A DNA stretch of 10,691 nucleotides, taken from positions 1-10,691 of the forward strand of contig DCUC01000012.1 of the NCBI GenBank assembly GCA_002329705.1, in the 5' to 3' direction. The translations under genes were made by a program, and so were the position numbers. Shown here one piece after another: positions 1-7,844 of the stretch (its first letter is position 1; the number at the start of each line of letters is the position of its first letter). The DNA comes from Caryophanales bacterium UBA1424. Its GTDB lineage: Bacteria > Bacillota_I > Bacilli_A > RFN20 > CAG-826. Under the pieces are notes generated by a model that saw only the letters and a list, made by a program, of their open reading frames with translations, was not told the DNA's origin and ran no database searches.

Positions 1-76
1 GGGGCTGTAGCTCATCTGGGAGAGCGCCTCCATGGCATGGAGGAGGTAGCGAGTTCGATCCTCGTCAGCTCCACCA
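1..76 (+). tRNA. tRNA-Ala, anticodon GGC, CCA encoded
   Basis: The full cloverleaf can be folded by eye. The acceptor arm is 1-7 with 66-72 (one G-T pair), the D stem 10-13 with 22-25, the anticodon stem 27-31 with 39-43, and the T stem 49-53 with 61-65 around a TTCGATC loop. The seven-base anticodon loop ATGGCAT places GGC at 34-36, which reads alanine codons GCC and GCU. The discriminator base is A73, and the CCA tail (74-76) is encoded in the gene. The gene starts at the first base of the window, so its promoter, or an upstream tRNA/rRNA cluster, is out of view. GCC is the dominant alanine codon in the enolase gene, which fits a dedicated GGC tRNA. Confidence 0.96.
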
Positions 77-91
77 ATCGCATGTGAAATT

Positions 92-140
92 ACCCCTGTT
101 TGTCAGGCCGAATTCGGTTTGACAAAAGGGATTTTTCTTT
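92..140 (+). terminator. Rho-independent terminator after tRNA-Ala
   Basis: An imperfect hairpin pairs 94-105 (CCCTGTTTGTCA) with 120-130 (TGACAAAAGGG), with one bulged base. A small inner palindrome, CCGAATTCGG, sits in the loop. The right arm is followed by a run of T at 132-136 and another at 138-140. It lies 16 bases after the tRNA, where a tRNA transcript should end. The T-tract also occupies the -35 region of the following acyltransferase promoter. Confidence 0.8.
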
Positions 141-152
141 AGCCCTGAGCTT

Positions 153-161
153 TGTTATCAT
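153..161 (+). promoter_or_regulatory. Extended -10 promoter, probably leaderless, for the acyltransferase gene
   Basis: TATCAT at 156-161 is preceded by TG at 153-154 with one base between, giving an extended -10 (TGnTATCAT). Only six bases separate it from the ATG at 168, so transcription should start at or within a base or two of the start codon. The -35 position (about 133-138) is only terminator T-tract and is a poor match. No Shine-Dalgarno sequence precedes the ATG. The match is by eye and unproven. Confidence 0.55.
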
Positions 162-167
162 TATCCT

Positions 168-1328
168 ATGAGTCTTGTTCGTCCTTATCGATATGTAAAA
201 AAACGAGACGTTGCCCTTGACATGCTCAAGCTTGTTTCGATGCTTTTTATCGCCATCTCGCATTGTCTGCAGCGGTGGGGCTCGGCGACTTATGTAAATG
301 GCTTGGGTTTCTCTATTTTTTACTCGGTGTCACTAGCCATGTTCTTTTTTGCCGGAGGGATGCTGATTAAAAAATGCAGCAATGTAAAAGACCTTGGTAC
401 TTACATAGTAAAAACGCTGATTACCTATTTGGTCCCGGCTTACCTCTTCACTTGTTTGTCGATCTGGACGCTGCCGAGATTCACACTGTCGGAAAAACCG
501 TTTGATTATTGGATGAACGAACTTTATCTACGCACCGATACCTTCTATTGGTTTTTCCTTGTGGCGGCCTTTATCAACATCTTCATCGCCATCATCTATT
601 ACGTGACGACTTTAGTAAAAATCAAGACATTGTGGATGGATATCCTCAAAGCCGTATTTATGATTGGCGCCTCCATCGGATACCTAATGGTATTTTTATT
701 CATTTATAATCAGCCAGATCTAGGACCAGGCTCCTTATCGGCGAACATGGTTCTATATTATATGCCGATTGCTTTATTGGCCTTTTTATTCACGATATTC
801 AAAAGCTATTTTGCCAAACTTCGCCACATCAAAATATATGCTTTCTTGCTCTTCTTGGGCTTTTTGAGCGCCTATATCACCTTATTGCTCAGATATGCCG
901 ATTGGCTACCCGGCTTGCGCGGCGATTTTTGGGAGATAACCGGTCACGCCGTCTGCTCTTTGTGCGGTGTGGTCTCCTATTTATATGTTTTTAAACTCCT
1001 TGAGAAATATCGCTTTTTTGACCATATATCAAATCTAGGTAGTTATTCCGGCCCGTATTACTTAGTCCACGTTTATATCGTCAGATTATTCGCGACCTAT
1101 ATCACTCGTGGAGATATTAACGATTCGGCCTATGGCGCTTTCGTGGCTTTCCTCACGATATGCTTTGTCCTCGGATCTCTAATCGTCACGATGTTTTTGT
1201 GCATCATTCCATACACCGACTTATTATTGTTTGCCAATCTGCGCAGAATTAAGGATATCATTCATCCCAAAAAATGGGTCCTTCGCGAAATTCATCATTT
1301 TACCAGCGGAAAAGCAAATGATGCATAA
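168..1328 (+). CDS. Acyltransferase 3 family integral membrane protein
   Basis: This 386-residue protein has about ten hydrophobic segments and belongs to the acyltransferase 3 type (PF01757), which transfers acyl, often O-acetyl, groups to extracytoplasmic sugars or cell-envelope polymers. The N-terminal signature is visible: RDVALDMLK at 13-21 leads into the first membrane segment ending in the conserved histidine H32 (AISHCL). A second segment ends in FFAGGML (60-66), which matches the family's F-F-x-S-G block but with Ala for Ser. Near the C-terminus, YYLVH (297-301) matches the family's late Y-x-x-H. The acceptor cannot be read from sequence; no sugar or polymer biosynthesis gene is adjacent. 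It is a single-gene unit between two terminator-like structures. The ATG at 168 places the conserved segment at the normal distance from the N-terminus, but no ribosome binding site precedes it. Confidence 0.8.
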   Translation: MSLVRPYRYVKKRDVALDMLKLVSMLFIAISHCLQRWGSATYVNGLGFSIFYSVSLAMFFFAGGMLIKKCSNVKDLGTYIVKTLITYLVPAYLFTCLSIWTLPRFTLSEKPFDYWMNELYLRTDTFYWFFLVAAFINIFIAIIYYVTTLVKIKTLWMDILKAVFMIGASIGYLMVFLFIYNQPDLGPGSLSANMVLYYMPIALLAFLFTIFKSYFAKLRHIKIYAFLLFLGFLSAYITLLLRYADWLPGLRGDFWEITGHAVCSLCGVVSYLYVFKLLEKYRFFDHISNLGSYSGPYYLVHVYIVRLFATYITRGDINDSAYGAFVAFLTICFVLGSLIVTMFLCIIPYTDLLLFANLRRIKDIIHPKKWVLREIHHFTSGKANDA

Positions 1329-1341
1329 TCCTCGATAAGTG

Positions 1342-1386
1342 GGAGGCAGCCTCCTTACAAGGAGGTTTGGCTATAGATAGCTTTTT
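1342..1386 (+). terminator. Overlapping hairpins, probable terminator after the acyltransferase
   Basis: Three mutually exclusive stems are present. GGAGG (1342-1346) can pair with CCTCC (1350-1354). CCTCCTT (1350-1356) can instead pair with AAGGAGG (1359-1365), strengthened by AGCC/GGCT at 1348-1351 and 1369-1372. GCTATAGATAGC (1370-1381) folds back on itself and is followed by TTTTT (1382-1386). The final T-run supports termination 54 bases after the stop codon, although its last stem is short. The competing pairings could also act as an attenuator-like switch; that is inference. Confidence 0.5.
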
Positions 1387-1396
1387 AGGGTGCAAA

Positions 1397-1423
1397 CGTG
1401 CAAAATCATAATGAGAATGCACG
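1397..1423 (+). promoter_or_regulatory. 27-bp palindrome, possible operator upstream of the MGMT-type gene
   Basis: CGTGCA (1397-1402) and TGCACG (1418-1423) are perfect inverted repeats. Inside them TCAT (1406-1409) and ATGA (1411-1414) form a second inverted pair around a single central A at 1410. The dyad is about 42 bases before the MGMT-type start, just upstream of its possible -35 region. Nested dyad symmetry with no T-run fits a dimeric repressor or activator site better than a terminator. The cognate regulator is unknown. Confidence 0.45.
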
Positions 1424-1433
1424 CTAAAAACGA

Positions 1434-1461
1434 TTCGCTGTGTCTTGATGAAAAATAGATA
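1434..1461 (+). promoter_or_regulatory. Weak possible promoter for the MGMT-type gene
   Basis: TAGATA at 1456-1461 is a passable -10 and TTCGCT at 1434-1439 a poor -35, sixteen bases apart. An in-frame TAG at 1456-1458 rules out any upstream start codon, and nothing resembling a ribosome binding site precedes the ATG at 1465. A very short or absent leader is therefore likely, though the hexamer is less convincing than at the acyltransferase, arcA and GH3 genes. Confidence 0.3.
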
Positions 1462-1464
1462 TTT

Positions 1465-1773
1465 ATGACAGAATTCGAATTCATGGTTTATGAAGCGACG
1501 AAAAAAATACCTTTTGGCATGGTCGCGACCTATCAAGACATCGCCACCATGATTGGAAAGCCCAAAGCCGTACGCGCGGTGGGCAATGCCCTCCACCATA
1601 ATCCGATGATGATTGTCATTCCGTGTCACCGCGTCGTTAACTCTAAGGGCGGATTGGCCCTGAATTTTGGTTTTGACGGCCCCGAGGAGCAAAGAAGGCT
1701 GCTTGAAAGCGAAGGTATCGTCGTTGATAATTATCATGTCGATTTAAATATCTATCGTGCCTTTACAAAGTAA
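1465..1773 (+). CDS. Single-domain MGMT-type cysteine alkyltransferase (ATL-sized)
   Basis: This 102-residue protein is just the DNA-binding and active-site domain of O6-alkylguanine-DNA alkyltransferases. Visible family features are the helix-turn-helix with arginine finger (VRAVGNAL, R37), the NP pair (N46-P47) and the active-site motif IPCHRVV with Cys54. LLESEGI follows near the C-terminus. The N-terminal domain of Ogt/MGMT is absent, so in length it resembles alkyltransferase-like (ATL) proteins. ATLs, however, usually replace the cysteine (commonly PWHR), whereas the Cys is kept here, so direct alkyl repair remains possible. The usual Gly-Tyr segment after PCHRV is altered ([10 protein letters not shown]). 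Likely role: recognising or repairing O6-alkylguanine, alone or by recruiting excision repair. The start is fixed by an in-frame stop at 1456-1458; an internal ATG at 1483 is the only close alternative. Confidence 0.85.
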   Translation: MTEFEFMVYEATKKIPFGMVATYQDIATMIGKPKAVRAVGNALHHNPMMIVIPCHRVVNSKGGLALNFGFDGPEEQRRLLESEGIVVDNYHVDLNIYRAFTK

Positions 1774-1798
1774 AAATTGTCTTTTATCCAGCCGTTTT

Positions 1799-1828
1799 TT
1801 GGCTATACGGGCAAAAAGATGATAAAAT
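1799..1828 (+). promoter_or_regulatory. Extended -10 promoter for arcA, probably leaderless
   Basis: TTGGCT (1799-1804) and TAAAAT (1823-1828) are separated by 18 bases. TG at 1820-1821, one base before the hexamer, makes it an extended -10. Seven bases lie between the -10 and the ATG at 1836, so the predicted start of transcription falls on or beside the A of the start codon. No Shine-Dalgarno sequence is present. A small inverted repeat, AGCC/GGCT (1790-1793, 1801-1804), overlaps the -35. Confidence 0.6.
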
Positions 1829-1835
1829 AATACTA

Positions 1836-3038
1836 ATGGAAAAATTAAGAATTAGATCAGAAGTTACCCCTTTAAAGACGGTTCTCGTCCATCGTCCAGG
1901 GCAGGAATTATCCAATTTGACGCCGAAGTATTTGCAAGATCAATTATTTGATGACATTCCTTGGCTATTAGAAGCTCAAAAAGAACACGATTCTTTTGTG
2001 TCCACGCTTCGCGATCATGGTGTGCAAGTCGTGTATCTAGTCGACTTGGTCTCGGAAGCGATTACGAGCCAGAAAATTCGAAAGTTGTTTATTGAACAAT
2101 TCATTAAAGAAGCTTCTGTAAATAATCCCGCAACCATACACAAGATTCGCGCTTATCTATCTAGGATGGAGGCCAAGGAATTAATCAAAGTGACGATGGC
2201 CGGCATTCGCAAATCGCAACTTCCGGGATATAAAAAAGAATCGCTTCGTTCCTATATCGAAGACTATCCGTTCGTCACCGATCCGATGCCAAATTTATAT
2301 TTCACTCGTGATTGTGCCTGTGTTATCGGAGGTGGTGTTTCAATTAACCGCATGAATAACGAAGTGCGCCGTCGCGAAGCGATATATATCGATTTCATCT
2401 TCTCTTATCACCCTGATTACCAGGCGACAAAGTGCTATTATAAGCGTGAAGAAACATCCTCGCTTGAAGGTGGCGATATTATGGTCCTCGACGAGCACAC
2501 GATTGCCATCGGCGTCAGCGAGAGAACCGAGCCGGATGCCATCGAAGTTCTCGCCAAACGGCTGTTTCGCGAAGGAGAATGGCAAATTATCATCGCCCTA
2601 AATCTTCCAAAGCAAAGAACATTCATGCACCTTGATACCGTGCTGACGCAAGTTGATATCGACAAATTTGTCGTCCATCACGAATTTATCGACAATGTCG
2701 ACCACTTTGTCATAAAACCGGGCCTCAAACCAAATGCTCTCCGCATCATTCCTTATAAAGAGAAATTATCGAAAACTTTATCGAAGTTGTTAAGTCGGCC
2801 TATTATTTTTATTCCTTGCGGTGGAAACGACTCAGTGGCCAGCGACCGCGAACAATGGAATGACGGCGCCAATACTTTAGCTTTAGGACCTGGCAAGGTT
2901 ATCGTCTATGCTCGCAACACCATCACCAATGATTTATTGAAGTCACACGGCATTGAGGTCATACCCATTCGCAGCAGTGAACTAGCGCGCGGGAGAGGCG
3001 GTCCACACTGTATGAGCATGCCATTGCATCGCGAATAG
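1836..3038 (+). CDS. arcA: Arginine deiminase
   Basis: This cytoplasmic enzyme hydrolyses L-arginine to L-citrulline and ammonia, the first step of the arginine deiminase pathway. At 400 residues it is full length. The start matches the family ([15 protein letters not shown], 8-22). Catalytic residues known from bacterial arginine deiminases are all visible: Asp159 in YFTRD, Glu211 in LEGGD, His265 and Asp267 in HLDTV, and the nucleophile Cys392 in [10 protein letters not shown]. After FTRD the family's usual PFA is replaced by CAC. The ornithine carbamoyltransferase, carbamate kinase and arginine/ornithine antiporter genes that normally sit beside arcA are absent from this window, and enolase follows. 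ATP production from arginine therefore needs partner genes elsewhere; otherwise the enzyme may serve mainly for ammonia release and acid tolerance or citrulline supply. No ArgR box was recognised. Confidence 0.95.
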   Translation: MEKLRIRSEVTPLKTVLVHRPGQELSNLTPKYLQDQLFDDIPWLLEAQKEHDSFVSTLRDHGVQVVYLVDLVSEAITSQKIRKLFIEQFIKEASVNNPATIHKIRAYLSRMEAKELIKVTMAGIRKSQLPGYKKESLRSYIEDYPFVTDPMPNLYFTRDCACVIGGGVSINRMNNEVRRREAIYIDFIFSYHPDYQATKCYYKREETSSLEGGDIMVLDEHTIAIGVSERTEPDAIEVLAKRLFREGEWQIIIALNLPKQRTFMHLDTVLTQVDIDKFVVHHEFIDNVDHFVIKPGLKPNALRIIPYKEKLSKTLSKLLSRPIIFIPCGGNDSVASDREQWNDGANTLALGPGKVIVYARNTITNDLLKSHGIEVIPIRSSELARGRGGPHCMSMPLHRE

Positions 3039-3080
3039 AAACTTGTGATGCGCTTACATGTCGCGTGTGTGTGAAAACAA

Positions 3081-4445
<1,365 letters not shown>

Positions 4446-4452
4446 CTAAATT

Positions 4453-5250
4453 ATGTTCCTACCCTTGACCCAAGCGGATTGGATAATCCTCATCATTGGT
4501 TTATCTATGCCTTTCGTCGGCACCACCCTCGGTGCCTCGATGGTCATTTTCGCCAAAAACGGCATCAAGCCTTGGCTTCAAAAAGTCTTGCTTGGTTTTG
4601 CCTCTGGAGTCATGATTGCCGCCTCGATTTGGTCACTTATTATTCCGGCCCTTGAAGCCGAGGTCAACGGAGGAATTCTCCCCGCTGTCATCGGCTTTGT
4701 CGCCGGCATGGGCTTTCTCCTCTTGCTCGATACGATTACCCCCCATCTCCATATCAACAGCAAAAAGCCAGAGGGCGTCAAAGCAAAAATCAGCCGCACC
4801 TCGATGATGGTATTTGCCGTCGCCCTCCACAATGTCCCCGAAGGAATTGCCGTCGGCGTAACTTTTGCTGGAGCCTTAACTGGTAATGCCGGCATTACCT
4901 TTATGGGAGCTTTAGCGCTGGCGATTGGTATCGCTATTCAGAATTTTCCGGAAGGAGCGATCGTCTCTTTGCCGCTCAGGCTGGAAGGCCATTCACGGAC
5001 TAAGTCTTTCTTGATTGGAGGTTTTACCGGAATTATCGAACCGGTCGCTGCGATATTGACGATTTTGCTGACGGAGCTGATGGTGCCGATCCTTCCTTAT
5101 CTACTAGCTTTTGCTGCCGGGGCGATGGTGTATGTCGTCATCGAGGAATTAATTCCTCAGGCACAAGAAGGCGACCACTCGAATCTTGCGACAGTCGGTT
5201 TCATGGTCGGCTTTGTCGTCATGCTGATGCTCAGCGTCTTAATCGGCTGA
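4453..5250 (+). CDS. ZIP family divalent metal transporter (GufA/ZupT-like)
   Basis: This 265-residue inner-membrane protein has about eight hydrophobic segments. ZIP transporters bring Zn2+ and related divalent cations (Fe2+, Mn2+) into the cytoplasm. The two signature metal-binding segments are clear: HNVPEG at 126-131 (family TM4) and QNFPEG at 163-168 (family TM5), with further candidate ligands at E231-E232 near the C-terminus. A short histidine-containing loop (TPHLHIN, 96-102) precedes the signature helix. Specificity cannot be set from sequence. The start lies seven bases after enolase and has no Shine-Dalgarno sequence; an in-frame stop at 4447-4449 rules out an earlier start. Expression could come from coupling to enolase translation or from a nearby leaderless start; the only promoter-like string, TAACTA (4443-4448), is weak. 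A strong terminator ends the unit. Confidence 0.92.
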   Translation: MFLPLTQADWIILIIGLSMPFVGTTLGASMVIFAKNGIKPWLQKVLLGFASGVMIAASIWSLIIPALEAEVNGGILPAVIGFVAGMGFLLLLDTITPHLHINSKKPEGVKAKISRTSMMVFAVALHNVPEGIAVGVTFAGALTGNAGITFMGALALAIGIAIQNFPEGAIVSLPLRLEGHSRTKSFLIGGFTGIIEPVAAILTILLTELMVPILPYLLAFAAGAMVYVVIEELIPQAQEGDHSNLATVGFMVGFVVMLMLSVLIG

Positions 5251-5274
5251 GAACAAAGATTTTTTGTAAAAATT

Positions 5275-5297
5275 ATCATTCTTCGGAGTGATTTTTT
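5275..5297 (+). terminator. UUCG-tetraloop Rho-independent terminator after the ZIP gene
   Basis: ATCATTC (5275-5281) pairs with GAGTGAT (5286-5292), seven base pairs including one G-T, closed by the very stable C(UUCG)G tetraloop (5282-5285) and followed by TTTTT at 5293-5297. It lies 25 bases after the ZIP stop and ends the eno-ZIP unit. The T-run ends three bases before the GH3 -10 hexamer, so the terminator DNA overlaps the next promoter. Confidence 0.85.
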
Positions 5298-5306
5298 CGT
5301 TATACT
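5279..5306 (+). promoter_or_regulatory. Promoter of the GH3 gene, probably leaderless
   Basis: TATACT at 5301-5306 is a good -10, and TTCTTC (5279-5284) a weak -35 sixteen bases upstream. Six bases (TAGATT) then lead straight to the ATG at 5313, putting the predicted transcription start on the start codon. There is no Shine-Dalgarno sequence; the only purine run, CGGAG at 5284-5288, is part of the terminator stem and too far away. An in-frame TAG at 5307-5309 excludes an upstream start. Confidence 0.6.
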
Positions 5307-5312
5307 TAGATT

Positions 5313-7715
5313 ATGAACAAGAAAGAAATAATTCCTGATGAAATAAAAAATTTAGCCTTGAGCACAAAGTTAAAACTCCTCTATGGCGATGGCTTTTGGA
5401 AAGTGCGCGGCATCGATGAGCTGGGGCTTAATTCGTTTTTGGTTGCCGATGGGCCTCACGGTCTTCGCAAGCAAGTTGAAAAAGGCGATCAACTCGGTAT
5501 CATGAATGCCATTCCCGCCACCTGTTTTCCGACCGCTTCCCTCGTCGCCTGCTCATTTGATGAGGAATTAGTATACAAGATGGGTCAAGCCATCGCTAAG
5601 GAAGCGTTGAATCAGCATGTCGCCGTCGTTTTAGGACCTGGTGTCAATATCAAGCGCAATCCTCTATGTGGCCGTAATTTCGAATACTATTCGGAAGATC
5701 CGCTCCTTTCCGGAAAGATAGGAGCAGCCTTTATCAACGGCGTGCAAAGCCTCGGTGTCGGCACCTCGTTAAAGCACTATGCCGCGAATAATCAGGAGAC
5801 TAATCGCCTGACGATTAATGCCGTCATCGATGCCCGCGCCCTCCATGAGATTTACCTCAAACCTTTTGAAATAGCGGTGAAGGAAGCCAAACCCTATACG
5901 ATCATGTGCTCCTATAACCGCATCAACGGCATCTATTCCAGCGACAATAGCTGGCTCCTTAATGACATCTTAAGAAAGAAGTGGGGTTACGATGGTTTGG
6001 TCGTCACCGACTGGGGGGCCCTTAACGATGATTTTCTCGCCCGCAAGAGCGGCACTGACCTCGAGATGCCGGGCATCGGCCGGCGCGACAAGAACTTAAT
6101 GCGCGGAATCAAAAAAGGATTGCTAAACGAAGACGACGTCAATGTCTGTGTCAACAATGTTTATAATCTGCATAAAAAGGTTGAGAATCTCAATTATCTA
6201 CAAGATTGCGATTACGATAAACATTTCGATTTAGCGCGCCAAATCGCCGCAGAAAGCAGCGTTTTACTCAAAAATAAAGGAGTTTTGCCATTAAAAAGCT
6301 TTGAAAATGTAGCAGTTCTGGGGGCTTTTGCCTCATTTCCCCGCTATCAGGGAACAGGGAGTTCAAAAGTTAATCCACATAAACTCGTCTCATTTATCCA
6401 AGCTCTTGAAGAAGAAGGCATCAAAGCTGATTATGCTTTAGGATTTAAAGCAAACGATGATGAACGCGATGAAAAGCTCGAGCAAGAGGCTTTGACTTTA
6501 GCCAAGCAGAAAGATTTGGTTATCATCTTTGCTGGGCTTCCAGATGCTTATGAGAGCGAAGGATTTGATCGCTCGAAAATGAGCTTGCCGGCTTCACATT
6601 TATCGCTGATTAAAAAAGTTCTAGAATTAAACAAAAAAGTCGTTGCTGTTTTATCGGGCGGATCAGTTATGGAACTTCCGTTTGCGGATGATGTTAACGG
6701 CATTTTGCTTACATATCTAGCCGGTGAAGCGAGCGGACCGGCTGTCCTCGATGTCTTGCTCGGTCGCGTCAATCCCTCAGGTAAGCTTCCTGAGACATGG
6801 CCTCTTACCTACCTAGACACGCCCTCGCAATCTAATTTTCCGGGCGACGGTACGAATGTTTTATATAAAGAGAGCGTCTATGTCGGATATCGATATTTCG
6901 ATAGTTTGAATTTGAAAGTTCGCTATCCGTTTGGCTTTGGTCTTTCCTATACGACATATGCTTACGATAATCTCGAATTAAAATATGAATTCATCGATGG
7001 TCAAATCATTTACAACATCTCTTTTGACGTGACCAATACCGGAAAAGTCGCGGGCGCCGAAGTCGCCCAATTATATGTCGCAAGCAAAGCTCCAGGCGTT
7101 TATAAACCAACCCACGAACTCCGCGGATTTACTAAAGTAAAATTAGAACCTCATGAAACAAAAAGGGCGACTATCAGGCTTAGGCAAAGCGACTTGAAAA
7201 TCTATGATATTTCAACTCACGAAACGCTGCTTGAAAAAGGTCAGTACATCTTTGAAATCGGTGCTTCTTCACGAGATATTCGCTTGCGCAAAGAAGTGCT
7301 GGTCGAGGGTGAGGACGCTAGCTATTTGATCGATAGTGATTTAGCGGATTATTATCGTCCGAGCCATCCTTTTATTGCCAGCGATGAGCAATTCGAAAAG
7401 ATCTTGCAAGATAAGATTCCCGAAAGCCGAAATCGCAAACAGAGGCCATATACTAAGAATTCCACCTTAGAAGATATCGAGCATACTTTCGTCGGCAAAT
7501 TCATCACCAAAACGCTCTATAATATGGCGAACAAGATGAAAGGGGATGATGTCGAGGCGACGCGCAAGATGTTCATCGAAAGCGCCTTGACGATGCCGCT
7601 ACGCGGTTACACGATGTCTGGCATGTTGGGCAATAACACCATCGAGGGAATCGTCCACCTCGCCAATCGTCATCTCATTCGCGGGCTGTCCTATCTCGTT
7701 TTCAAACGCAAATAA
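5313..7715 (+). CDS. Glycoside hydrolase family 3 beta-glycosidase
   Basis: This 800-residue GH3 enzyme is predicted to release non-reducing-end beta-linked sugars, most often glucose, by a retaining mechanism. The N-terminal barrel shows DGPHG (46-50), GRNFEYYSEDP (120-130), LKHYAANNQE (153-162) and the nucleophile Asp233 in VVTDWGA. The second alpha/beta domain (about 330-540) carries ESEGFDR (414-420), the usual GH3 acid/base region, with Glu416 the likely catalyst. No PA14 insert is seen. A fibronectin-III-like domain follows (about 575-675, with VTNTGKVAGAEVAQLYV). The last ~120 residues form an extra region containing TMPLRGYTMSGML, found in GH3 proteins of some Firmicutes. No signal peptide is present, so it should act in the cytoplasm on imported di- or oligosaccharides. 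No sugar transporter or regulator is adjacent. The exact substrate (glucoside, xyloside or other) is uncertain. Confidence 0.93.
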   Translation: MNKKEIIPDEIKNLALSTKLKLLYGDGFWKVRGIDELGLNSFLVADGPHGLRKQVEKGDQLGIMNAIPATCFPTASLVACSFDEELVYKMGQAIAKEALNQHVAVVLGPGVNIKRNPLCGRNFEYYSEDPLLSGKIGAAFINGVQSLGVGTSLKHYAANNQETNRLTINAVIDARALHEIYLKPFEIAVKEAKPYTIMCSYNRINGIYSSDNSWLLNDILRKKWGYDGLVVTDWGALNDDFLARKSGTDLEMPGIGRRDKNLMRGIKKGLLNEDDVNVCVNNVYNLHKKVENLNYLQDCDYDKHFDLARQIAAESSVLLKNKGVLPLKSFENVAVLGAFASFPRYQGTGSSKVNPHKLVSFIQALEEEGIKADYALGFKANDDERDEKLEQEALTLAKQKDLVIIFAGLPDAYESEGFDRSKMSLPASHLSLIKKVLELNKKVVAVLSGGSVMELPFADDVNGILLTYLAGEASGPAVLDVLLGRVNPSGKLPETWPLTYLDTPSQSNFPGDGTNVLYKESVYVGYRYFDSLNLKVRYPFGFGLSYTTYAYDNLELKYEFIDGQIIYNISFDVTNTGKVAGAEVAQLYVASKAPGVYKPTHELRGFTKVKLEPHETKRATIRLRQSDLKIYDISTHETLLEKGQYIFEIGASSRDIRLRKEVLVEGEDASYLIDSDLADYYRPSHPFIASDEQFEKILQDKIPESRNRKQRPYTKNSTLEDIEHTFVGKFITKTLYNMANKMKGDDVEATRKMFIESALTMPLRGYTMSGMLGNNTIEGIVHLANRHLIRGLSYLVFKRK

Positions 7716-7844
7716 AAATCATTTTTTCATTTCGTCACTATGGCGATTCAAACATTTCTTCGAGTGATAAGTGAGAAGCTAAATCAATGTGTTCGGGTAG
7801 TTAAGTTTTTATGCAATAGTGTATGATAATCATTAGGAGAAAAT
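7716..7844 (+). promoter_or_regulatory. Intergenic region with promoter and Shine-Dalgarno site for the hydrolase gene
   Basis: This 129-base gap contains a possible promoter with -10 TATGAT (7822-7827) or the overlapping GATAAT (7825-7830), and a weak -35 TTAAGT (7801-7806). AGGAGA at 7835-7840 is a good ribosome binding site four bases before the ATG at 7845, so this gene is conventionally initiated. Just after the GH3 stop the run AAAAATCATTTTTT (from 7717) could form only an all-A/T hairpin, so GH3 termination is not clearly resolved. Nothing coding was seen. Confidence 0.5.

Noticed and set aside
119-124. A perfect TTGACA that could be a -35 box for the acyltransferase gene
   Set aside because: It is part of the right arm of the tRNA-Ala terminator, and no -10-like hexamer lies 16-18 bases downstream; the credible -10 at 156 is 31 bases away.
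1359-1409. A tiny TTG-initiated reading frame after the perfect AAGGAGG at 1359-1365
   Set aside because: The TTG at 1367 is only one base from the SD core, too close for initiation, and no ATG, GTG or TTG stands at proper spacing.
1300-1737. A 145-codon open frame on the minus strand across the MGMT-type gene
   Set aside because: It overlaps the MGMT-type gene almost completely, shows no recognisable family motif, and would run against an otherwise all-plus-strand region; it is a shadow frame.
1790-1812. A terminator after the MGMT-type gene (AGCC-GTTTTTT-GGCT)
   Set aside because: The stem is only four base pairs, the T-run is inside the loop rather than after the stem, and no T-run follows.
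3039-3080. A terminator between arcA and enolase formed by the GCGC/GCGT and GTGTGTG-rich sequence
   Set aside because: Only about four base pairs can form and no T-run follows, so it cannot be supported.
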